Assembly: GCA_023442495.1 (NCBI GenBank)
Contig: JAEZZB010000022.1
Span: 1-9,716, forward strand
Direction of reading: 5' to 3'
From: Bacillota bacterium
Lineage (GTDB): Bacteria; Bacillota; Clostridia; Tissierellales; Peptoniphilaceae
Length of the DNA: 9,716 nucleotides
Below are positions 1 to 4,805 of this stretch, one piece after another. Numbering within the stretch: the stretch's first letter is position 1; each line of letters starts with the position of its first letter. The notes beneath the pieces are model-generated. The model was not told the origin of the DNA. It ran no database searches and worked only from the letters and a program-made list of their open reading frames with translations. The translations under genes and the position numbers were made by a program.

Positions 1-2
1 TG

Positions 3-34
3 AAAAGCTTAGGAGATGACTCTTAAGCTTTTTT
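3..34 (+). terminator. Intrinsic terminator of a gene upstream of the window
   Basis: Positions 3-15 pair with 20-32 to give a 13-bp stem with one G-T wobble, closed by a 4-nt ATGA loop. The 3' arm runs into a six-T tract (29-34). It probably ends a plus-strand gene lying left of the window. The first three bases, TGA, could be that gene's stop codon, but this cannot be checked here. Relaxase-like coding sequence begins within about 10-15 nt after the T tract, so the terminator also marks one edge of the inserted material. Confidence 0.8.
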
Positions 35-35
35 C

Positions 36-215
36 TTGGGATTATTGGAGGAAGAATATGTTAAAACCAATTTTGTAAAAGAGGGAATGATAGTAGACCT
101 AGCAATTCATGATGAAAGTAGAGAGGGGAATCAAAATATTCATGCTTATATAATGACCATAGTAAAACCAATAAATCAAGATGGAACATACAAAATATAC
201 AAAAGCACAGAATAA
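36..215 (+). pseudogene. MobA/MobL-type relaxase fragment
   Basis: The frame that stops at TAA 213-215 reads YVKTNFVKEGMIVDLAIHDE, then GNQNIHAYIMTIVKPINQDG. This resembles the MobA/MobL relaxase segment in which a conserved FV-x-x-GM-x-x-D-x-A-x-H strand is followed by a metal-binding GNPHAH-type motif. Only about 60 codons remain of a family whose members have several hundred. The frame is closed upstream by TAA at 24-26, inside the preceding terminator, and there is no start codon with a ribosome binding site. The metal motif is also degraded: the second histidine of HAH is tyrosine (IHAY). Both ends of the gene are missing, so it cannot make an active nicking enzyme. The family call rests on remembered motif pattern, not a database match. 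Confidence 0.6.
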
Positions 216-421
216 ATAAAAGCGATGAACAATGAAGAAATACAGATTATATATTCCAACATGAAAAACTATCTATCAGACAAAAGAACACACACAAACT
301 ACTAAAGGTGGAAAAGTAAAATAAGAGCAGAAAAACAATAAAAGGTACAAAGACCTAAGAAAGCTATAAAAACATCAAAATAAAGCATTCCACCACCAAC
401 AACAATAAAATAAAAACAATC
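216..421 (+). other. A-rich non-coding stretch between the relaxase remnant and the PcfB-like gene
   Basis: The plus strand is more than half adenine and very poor in T. The only start-initiated reading is a 26-codon ORF at 225-305 (MNNEEIQIIYSNMKNYLSDK, then six more residues). It lacks a ribosome binding site and I do not recognise it. It may be further debris of the mobilization region. I see no convincing promoter here. The long open frame on the opposite strand is a by-product of the base skew. Confidence 0.5.
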
Positions 422-464
422 AAAGGGAAGTATAGAAAAATCAAAGCCTATACTTTCCTTTTTT
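422..464 (+). terminator. Intrinsic terminator pressed against the PcfB-like gene
   Basis: Positions 422-435 pair with 448-461 to give a 14-bp stem with one G-T wobble, around a 12-nt loop, followed by a T tract (459-464). It points rightward and ends only 9 nt before the ribosome binding site AAAGGAG (474-480) of the next gene. That leaves no room for a promoter between them. It must either stop upstream transcription or act as an attenuator that the gene's own transcript has to read through. Confidence 0.75.
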
Positions 465-487
465 AATTCAAACAAAGGAGATAAAAC

Positions 488-1015
488 ATGATAAACGAAG
501 AAATAAGCAAAGAAGCAGGTCAAGCAGCACAAACCATAATAACATACACAATAAAGGCAGCAAAAGAATCAATCAACTTAGACAAAGAAGCAAGAAAAAA
601 GATGAATGAAACTTTAGAAAAAGCAAACGGAACCCTAAAAAGCCTTATGAGCGATGAAATGAAAATAAAAGACCTCTACAAAAAAGGACAACTAGAAAAT
701 ATAAGCATAGATCAAAGCGACCTCAAAGACTTAAAAAAAGAACTAAACAAACTTGGAGTAAGTTTTTCAGTAATGAAAAACAAAGAAACAAAAAACTATG
801 AAATATTCTTCCAAGCCAAAGACGTAAAAGTAATGGAATATGCCTTTAAACAAGTCATAGCCAAGGAAAATAAAAAAGAAAAAGAAAGTATCCTAAAACA
901 AATAAAGAAATACAAAGACATATCAAAGAGCAAGGATAAGACAAAAGAAAAAGTCAAAAGAAAAGTAAAAGAAAAAGTAAAACCAAGCAAAAAAGATATG
1001 ACCAGAGAAATCTAA
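488..1015 (+). CDS. DUF3801/PcfB-family conjugation accessory protein
   Basis: This 175-residue protein has the layout of the DUF3801/PcfB family found in Gram-positive conjugative elements. In pCF10, PcfB works with the VirD4-type coupling protein and is thought to help bring substrate to the secretion channel. Residues 1-48 are helical. Residues 49-90 hold the TLKSLM, KDLYKKG and later LKDLKKELNKLGVSFSV segments. Residues 100-125 hold the YEIFFQAKDVKVMEYAFKQ strand-helix unit. The last 50 residues are a lysine-rich tail (19 or so Lys) expected to be unstructured or to bind nucleic acid. Length is normal for the family and no lesion is visible. The start is fixed by AAAGGAG seven bases upstream. 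The usual partner, a VirD4-like gene, is absent: the neighbours are a relaxase scrap and a truncated replication gene, so the protein is probably an orphan. Confidence 0.8.
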   Translation: MINEEISKEAGQAAQTIITYTIKAAKESINLDKEARKKMNETLEKANGTLKSLMSDEMKIKDLYKKGQLENISIDQSDLKDLKKELNKLGVSFSVMKNKETKNYEIFFQAKDVKVMEYAFKQVIAKENKKEKESILKQIKKYKDISKSKDKTKEKVKRKVKEKVKPSKKDMTREI

Positions 1016-1040
1016 GGGAGTAACGAAAAGTTACACCCTT
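1014..1040 (+). other. Hairpin overlapping the stop codon of the PcfB-like gene
   Basis: Positions 1014-1024 and 1030-1040 form AAGGG-A-GTAAC / GTTAC-A-CCCTT around a GAAAA loop: ten pairs with one central A-A mismatch. The 5' arm starts in the TAA stop codon. No T tract follows on either strand, so it is not a normal intrinsic terminator. It could protect or process the mRNA between the two genes, or bind a replication or transfer protein. Confidence 0.5.
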
Positions 1041-1060
1041 AAATAACCACAATAACAAGA

Positions 1061-1106
1061 CTTCCGAAAATCGGAAATCAAGAATTTCGATTATCGAAAA
1101 TCAAGA
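1061..1106 (+). repeat. Two tandem 23-bp palindromic repeats before the replisome-organizer gene
   Basis: Unit 1 (1061-1083) and unit 2 (1084-1106) match at 18 of 23 positions and both end in ATCAAGA. Each contains a 6-3-6 palindrome: TTCCGA-AAA-TCGGAA (1062-1076) and TTTCGA-TTA-TCGAAA (1085-1099). Two of the five differences fall on positions that pair with each other (C-G in unit 1, T-A in unit 2), so the palindrome is preserved by compensatory change. Unit 2 runs up to the ribosome binding site of the next gene. Iterons, an operator for the replication protein, or paired hairpins controlling translation would all fit. Confidence 0.7.
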
Positions 1107-1117
1107 AAGGAACAGAT

Positions 1118-1570
1118 ATGGCAACAAACAAAAGATATTATTGGATAAAATTAAAAGAAGAATTTTTCACAGACAAAAGGATAAAAAGACTAAGGAGAAT
1201 ATCGGGAGGAGATACCTACACGATAATCTACCTAAAACTTCTACTACTAAGCCTAAAAGATGAGGGCAAACTCTATTATGACGGAGTAGAAAGTGATTTT
1301 ATAAAAGAGTTAGCACTAACCATAGATGAAACAGACGATGATGTAATGGTTACGGTTAATTATTTAATCAATCAAAGCTTACTAGAATTTGTAACAGAAA
1401 ACGATGAATACTATTTAACTGAAATACCAAACTTAATCGGATCAGAAACAGCCTGGGCAGAGAAAAAAAGAAGATACAGACAAAATAAACAGAGGACATT
1501 GTCCTTGATGAGTCCAACCCATGTCCGACAAGAGATAGAGATAGAGAAAGATATAGAGATAGATATATAG
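1118..1570 (+). pseudogene. Phage-type replisome organizer, N-terminal domain only
   Basis: Residues 1-120 match the N-terminal domain typical of phage and ICE replisome organizers: RYYWIKLKEEFFTDKRIKRL, the ISGGDTYTIIYLKLLLLSLKDEGKLYYDG core, ELALTID, and EYYLTEIPNLIGSETAWAEKKRR. In the family this winged-helix-like domain binds origin DNA, and a C-terminal part recruits helicase or its loader. Here the frame enters a GAGATA repeat encoding EIEIEKDIEIDI and stops at TAG 1568-1570; nothing resembling a C-terminal domain follows in any frame. The start is an ATG with AAGAAAGGA just upstream, directly after the paired palindromes. The 150-residue product may still fold and bind DNA, so it could act as a repressor-like fragment, but it should not support replication. 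A helicase-loader gene, often next in such modules, is missing. Confidence 0.7.
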
Positions 1571-1590
1571 AGAGAGGGAGAGATAGAAAA
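1531..1590 (+). repeat. GAGATA-type purine microsatellite
   Basis: About 60 bases consist almost entirely of A and G with spaced T (repeated AGATAG/GAGATA units, becoming AGAGAGGGAG at the end). In frame it encodes Glu-Ile pairs, a linker commonly seen in replisome organizers. Gaining or losing whole 6-bp units would keep the frame, whereas single-base slippage would not. The element-like sequence ends here: an ordinary promoter follows within 15-20 bases. Confidence 0.7.
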
Positions 1591-1603
1591 GATTTAACAT
1601 TTT

Positions 1604-1634
1604 TGGTATAATCACATTAATTAAACTAAATGTG
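1604..1634 (+). promoter_or_regulatory. Extended -10 promoter with inverted repeat, upstream of the YhcG-type gene
   Basis: TGGTATAAT at 1604-1612 is an extended -10 element with a perfect TATAAT; the -35 position (about 1584-1589, TAGAAA) is weak, as is common with extended -10 promoters. Directly after it, CACATT (1613-1618) and AATGTG (1629-1634) form an inverted repeat spaced by 10 bases, over the predicted start site, where a repressor could bind. The predicted leader of about 125 nt contains a further weak repeat, AGCTT/AAGCT, near 1650-1665. Confidence 0.5.
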
Positions 1635-1745
1635 TAATGATAAAATGAGCTTGTTTACTGTAAGCTGATTATGATAAAAAATTAAAACTCCCACCATTGG
1701 TGTAAGAAATAGAATAAAATAAAGAATCAGATTGGAGTGATTAGA

Positions 1746-2699
1746 ATGGATAAAAAAGATTTAGCTATTATAGGAGATAGTGAATATAAAAAATTACTTT
1801 TAGATTTAAAGGAAAAAGTTAGACGCAGTCAATTAAAAGCAGCAGTAAAAGTTAAATATGAGTTGCTTGATTTGTATTGGAACTTGGGGAAAGAAATTGT
1901 TGAAAAACAAAAGCAATATTCTTAGGGTGATAGTTTTCTAAAATTATTGAGTAGTGATTTAAGAAAAGAATTTCCAGACATGGGAGGATTTTCAGCCGTA
2001 AACTTAAAACACATAAGATATTGGTATAACTTTTATAATGATTACCTAATTGGGTTACAAGCTGTAACCCAATTATCGGATGTTGAAAGAAGAATAAAAA
2101 GTATTCCTTGGAGACATAATCAAAGGATTATGTATAAGTGTAAAGATGTCAAAGAGGCTTTGTTTTATATAGATAAGTCTATTGAAAATGGATGGAGCAG
2201 GACGGTATTGGAACATCAGATTGATGGAGATTTATATAAAAGGGTTGGGAATGCAGTTACTAATTTTGATAATAGATTACCGGCTGTCCAATCTGAATTA
2301 GCTAAGCAAACAATAAAAGATCCATACAACTTTGATTTTCTAACAATAATTGATAAATATGATGAAAGAGAGTTGGAAGAAGCATTAATAAATCAAATAA
2401 CTTCATTTCTTTTGGAACTAGGTACAGGATTTTCTTACATCGATAGGCAAGTTCATATCAAGGTTGGAGAAAGTGATTTTTATATGGACTTACTTTTCTA
2501 TCATGTTAAACTACACTCCTATGTTGTAGTAGAATTAAAGACAGAAAAATTTAAGCCGGAATTTGCAGGTCAACTCAATTTTTATGTAACAGCTGTAAAT
2601 AAGAATATGAAATCAAATAGTGATAATCAAACAATAGGAATACTAATTTGCAGAGATAAAGATAATGTAGTCGCTGAATATTCGCTTGAAAATATCTAA
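1746..2699 (+). pseudogene. YhcG/DUF1016-type PD-(D/E)XK nuclease, interrupted
   Basis: The N-terminal part (1746-1922) carries the DUF1016-N helical region (LLDLKEKVRRSQLKAAVKVK, YWNLGKEIVEKQKQYS). It ends at TAG 1923-1925, exactly where the family has tryptophan (Y-x-WG). The same frame then continues to 2699 with GDSFLKLLSSDLRKEFPD, IPWRHNQRIM, KDVKEALFY, GWSRTVLEHQI and KDPYNFDFL. The nuclease core follows: SYIDRQ, FYMDLLFYH (metal aspartate) and VVVELK (E-x-K). So one base change, TGG to TAG, separates it from an open gene at this point. A 3' frameshift removes the normal C terminus. Proteins of this family accompany restriction systems and are linked to DNA processing or phage defence. 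ATG 1746 has GGAG eight bases upstream, better than a GTG at 1737. A late start at TTG 1947 lacks a ribosome binding site, so the remaining catalytic part is probably not made. Confidence 0.85.
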
Positions 2700-2790
2700 G
2701 ACTTTTCCATATAATAAGGAGATTGAAATGGAATTGAACTTGATGGAGAAGATAAGAGATATTCATGTTGGAAAACAAAATATTATATAA
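2692..2790 (+). pseudogene. Frameshifted C-terminal remnant of the YhcG-type gene
   Basis: In the +1 frame relative to the nuclease, this stretch reads ISKTFPYNKEIEMELNLMEK and continues to TAA 2788-2790. Family members typically continue -NISKP- after the EYSLEN motif and end near an EEIEKEL-like tail. ISK followed by KEIEMELN therefore looks like the lost C terminus after a one-base deletion near 2694, with an internal deletion of roughly 20 codons. A 20-codon ORF starting at ATG 2728 has AAGGAG upstream and could look like a separate small gene, but it lies within this remnant. Confidence 0.45.
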
Positions 2791-2935
2791 AAAGATATAT
2801 AAAAAAAATTTTATTATGCTAATAATCATAAAGTATTGTTAATATATCTAAACTCATAAATAAAATTCTTGATTAAATATGATTATATATAGAGTTAAAA
2901 TTTATTACAAAATACTTAGTAAATTTTAATTATTC
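2791..2935 (+). other. AT-rich intergenic stretch before the ABC-F promoter
   Basis: This is about 145 bases of nearly pure A and T with no gene, no convincing terminator and no sequence I recognise. The decayed nuclease module ends and the conserved-looking chromosome begins somewhere within it. Confidence 0.4.
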
Positions 2936-2944
2936 TGATATAAT
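2936..2944 (+). promoter_or_regulatory. Extended -10 promoter of the ABC-F leader
   Basis: TGATATAAT combines a TGN extension with a perfect TATAAT at 2939-2944; a second TATAAT overlaps at 2944-2949. The -35 region (2916-2921, TTAGTA) is poor. The predicted start near 2951 puts the first leader ribosome binding site about 8 nt into the RNA and gives a 180-nt untranslated leader. Confidence 0.55.
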
Positions 2945-2975
2945 ATAATTAGTAATCTAAAGGAGAAAAGGATCA

Positions 2976-2987
2976 ATGATAATATAA
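2976..2987 (+). CDS. Upstream ORF 1, 3-residue leader peptide (MII)
   Basis: ATG-ATA-ATA-TAA lies 10 nt downstream of a strong AAAGGAG (2959-2965), the only good ribosome binding site in the first part of the leader. A ribosome held here would cover bases reaching into stem A. The stop codon is 5 nt before the start of upstream ORF 2, a distance suited to re-initiation. Very short leader ORFs are typical of antibiotic-induced attenuators, but this peptide is too short to recognise by sequence. Confidence 0.45.
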   Translation: MII

Positions 2988-2992
2988 GCAAT

Positions 2993-3034
2993 ATGGAAGA
3001 TTTATTACTATTAGCCTTATTAGGCTTGTTTTAG
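2993..3034 (+). CDS. Upstream ORF 2, leucine-rich leader peptide (MEDLLLLALLGLF)
   Basis: This 13-residue ORF has seven leucines and ends at TAG 3032-3034, five bases before the 3' arm of stem A. Its start codon lies inside the 5' arm of stem A. It has no ribosome binding site of its own at a normal distance, so it is probably translated by ribosomes re-initiating after upstream ORF 1. The run of leucine codons (mostly TTA, with CTA and TTG) could respond either to a drug that stalls on hydrophobic nascent peptide or to charged leucyl-tRNA supply. Inside it, AGCCT/AGGCT (3013-3026) makes a small extra hairpin. Confidence 0.55.
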   Translation: MEDLLLLALLGLF

Positions 3035-3072
3035 TGTGCCATATTGTGAATATGATTGATTCATTTCAATGG

Positions 3073-3104
3073 AAGTCTGTTCACATTTGTGAATGGATTT
3101 TTTT
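3073..3104 (+). terminator. Attenuator terminator in front of the ABC-F gene
   Basis: Positions 3073-3084 (AAGTCTGTTCAC) pair with 3089-3100 (GTGAATGGATTT) in a 12-bp stem with three G-T wobbles and an ATTT loop. A seven-T tract (3098-3104) forms the end of the 3' arm and continues beyond it. It sits between promoter and gene, 15 nt before the ABC-F ribosome binding site. Base pairing is weaker than at the other terminators in the window, as expected for a conditional one. Confidence 0.65.
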
Positions 3105-3130
3105 ATGTGGCATATCTCAAAGGAGGAAAT

Positions 3131-4654
3131 ATGTTACAAATAAAGAATTTAACTATAAATTTAATGGAAGATAATAGAACAATAATAGAAGATTTTAATC
3201 TTACATTAAATCAAGGTGATAAGCTTGGTTTAATAGGAGAAGAAGGAAATGGAAAATCTTTGCTATTAAAGACTATTTTAGATAGAAAAAAGATTGAAGA
3301 TTTTTGTGAAGTAAAGGGTGAAATATTTAAGGAAAATGACATAATTGCATATTTACCACAATCTATAGATGATGAAAATCTGGAATTAAGTACTCAAGAG
3401 TATATGTCAAAATATCAGTTAAATGAATATATAGATTATAATCAATTATATAAATATTTAAATTTATTTAATCTAGATGATGATATTCTTACAAATGATA
3501 TAAAGATTAAAAATCTTTCAGGTGGCGAAAAAATAAAATTTGTACTTTTAGTTGAAATGATGAAAAATCCGACTATATTTATATTTGATGAACCTAGCAA
3601 TGATCTTGACTTTGAATCATTAAAATTTCTTGAAAAATTTATGTTAGAAATGGATATTCCATTAATTTTTGTATCACATGATACAAATTTACTTAAAAAA
3701 GTAGCAAATAGAATTATTCATTTAGAACAAATTTTAAGACGAACTAAGTCAAAATATTCAATTTATAATGGCTCATATGATGAATATATAAATCAAAGAG
3801 AACAATTTATAATTAATGAGACAAATAGATCACAAAAAGAACATGAGGAATTTTCTAAAAAAGTTGATAGATACAAAAGAGTTCATGATTCGGTTCAATC
3901 AGCATTAAGAGGAACGAAAAATGATGTTCAAGGAAAGAATTTAAAAGATAAAATGCACACAGTTAAATCTATAGGAAAAAGACTAGAAAAAGAAGAAGCA
4001 AATCTTACAAAAGAACCTGATTATGAAGAAGCAATAAATATATTTTTTGATTCTAATATAGTAGTTCCAAACGGTAAAGTCATACTTGATTTTAAACTTG
4101 ATGAACTTAAAGTGTGTGATAAGCTATTAGCTAAAAATATTAATCTAAAGATTACTGGGCCAGAGCATATATGTATTATCGGGAAAAATGGTATAGGCAA
4201 AACAACATTAATAAGAAAAATATATGATGAGCTTATGTCGCTAAATGTTAAAGTAGGATATATGCCACAATCATATTTTGAATTTGAAAAGAAAAATATT
4301 TCAGCAATTGACTATTTGTCAAAAGAATATACAAAAGAAGAACATACTAAAATCTCATTGTTTTTAGGAAGTCTTAATTTCAAAAGAGAAGAGATGTATC
4401 GAAATATAAACAAATTATCAGGTGGTCAAAAGGCAAAATTATTTTTTGCAAAAATGAATCTTGAAAAGGCTCAAGTTCTAATTCTTGACGAGCCTACAAG
4501 AAATTTATCACCACTTTCTCAACCGGAAATAATTGAAGCATTGAAAGAATACAAAGGAGCAATAATAGCGGTTTCTCATGATAGAGAATTTATAGAAAAG
4601 GTTTTTGATACTATTTATGAATTAAATGAGAATGGACTCTATAAAAAGAATTAA
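3131..4654 (+). CDS. ABC-F family ATPase (ribosome-protection-like)
   Basis: This 507-residue soluble protein has two ATP-binding cassettes and no membrane segment, so it is an ABC-F protein acting on the ribosome, not a transporter. Cassette 1 has Walker A GEEGNGKS (36-43), LSGGE (129-133), Walker B FIFDEP with Glu154, and switch His183. A charged linker (about 200-310), which in this family reaches towards tRNA and the peptidyl-transferase centre, separates it from cassette 2. Cassette 2 has GKNGIGKT (351-358), LSGGQ (429-433), VLILDEP with Glu454, and His483. After the second Walker B, the usual N-x-L-D is replaced by TRNLSPLS. The start is ATG 3131, with AAAGGAGG four bases upstream; an in-frame TTG at 3056 would translate the attenuator hairpin and is rejected. 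The leader suggests induction by ribosome-targeting drugs. It is not clearly Lsa, Vga, Msr or OptrA, so its resistance spectrum is unknown. Confidence 0.85.
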   Translation: MLQIKNLTINLMEDNRTIIEDFNLTLNQGDKLGLIGEEGNGKSLLLKTILDRKKIEDFCEVKGEIFKENDIIAYLPQSIDDENLELSTQEYMSKYQLNEYIDYNQLYKYLNLFNLDDDILTNDIKIKNLSGGEKIKFVLLVEMMKNPTIFIFDEPSNDLDFESLKFLEKFMLEMDIPLIFVSHDTNLLKKVANRIIHLEQILRRTKSKYSIYNGSYDEYINQREQFIINETNRSQKEHEEFSKKVDRYKRVHDSVQSALRGTKNDVQGKNLKDKMHTVKSIGKRLEKEEANLTKEPDYEEAINIFFDSNIVVPNGKVILDFKLDELKVCDKLLAKNINLKITGPEHICIIGKNGIGKTTLIRKIYDELMSLNVKVGYMPQSYFEFEKKNISAIDYLSKEYTKEEHTKISLFLGSLNFKREEMYRNINKLSGGQKAKLFFAKMNLEKAQVLILDEPTRNLSPLSQPEIIEALKEYKGAIIAVSHDREFIEKVFDTIYELNENGLYKKN

Positions 4655-4657
4655 TAT

Positions 4658-4691
4658 TTGGTAGCAAATTGGAAAAACAATTTGCTACCAA
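4658..4691. terminator. Perfect 14-bp hairpin between convergent ABC-F and MATE genes
   Basis: TTGGTAGCAAATTG (4658-4671) pairs perfectly with CAATTTGCTACCAA (4678-4691) around a GAAAAA loop, three bases after the ABC-F stop codon. A proper T tract is missing on the plus strand (TTCATATAA) and is also poor on the minus strand. By position and stem strength it is probably a shared terminator for both genes, or at least an mRNA-end stabiliser. The rest of 4692-4805 is featureless AT-rich DNA. Confidence 0.6.
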
Positions 4692-4805
4692 TTCATATAA
4701 TATAATTTAATTAAATAGCTGATATTTTATTAATTTATTGATAATTTATATTATAAGATTATGTTTTATATGTCTTTAATACTTATAAGCAATGAAAAAA
4801 ACTAA

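Larger units (their letters stand above)
2951..3130 (+). promoter_or_regulatory. Predicted ribosome-controlled attenuator leader of the ABC-F gene
   Basis: Three competing pairings can be drawn. Stem A pairs 2989-2996 (CAATATGG) with 3039-3046 (CCATATTG); its 5' arm contains the start codon of the 13-codon upstream ORF and its loop is that ORF. Stem B, the anti-terminator, pairs 3045-3052 (TGTGAATA) with 3078-3085 (TGTTCACA). It shares two bases with stem A and takes the 5' arm of the terminator at 3073-3104. An outer stem pairs 3034-3044 with 3105-3115 (11 pairs, three wobbles) and is compatible with stem B only. Ribosomes held on the upstream ORFs would block stem A, free stem B and allow read-through. 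Without them, stem A forms and the terminator follows. Attenuation driven by drug-stalled ribosomes is established for other ABC-F resistance genes (msr(D), vmlR, lmo0919); its use here is inferred. Confidence 0.65.

Noticed and set aside
225..305. 26-codon plus-strand ORF as a separate small gene
   Set aside because: It has no ribosome binding site or promoter and no recognisable features; treated as part of the mobile-element debris.
302..532. Hydrophobic 76-residue open frame on the minus strand, Phe/Leu-rich
   Set aside because: It follows from the extreme A richness of the plus strand, starts with TTG without a ribosome binding site, and crosses a terminator stem and the start of the PcfB-like gene.
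1923..1925. Programmed stop-codon read-through or a non-standard amino acid in the YhcG-type gene
   Set aside because: There is no downstream structure or context suggesting recoding, and the 3' end of the gene carries a further lesion, which points to decay.
2728..2790. 20-codon gene with its own AAGGAG
   Set aside because: The sequence reads better as the frameshifted C-terminal tail of the nuclease; the ribosome-binding-site match also encodes part of that tail.
2793..2856. AGATATAT/ATATATCT inverted repeat as a terminator or operator
   Set aside because: The arms are low-complexity AT sequence separated by nearly 50 bases, expected by chance here.
3056..3130. N-terminal extension of the ABC-F protein from TTG 3056
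   Set aside because: The frame happens to be open, but it runs through the attenuator terminator and lacks a ribosome binding site. ATG 3131 has AAAGGAGG and begins with the expected MLQIKNLTI.
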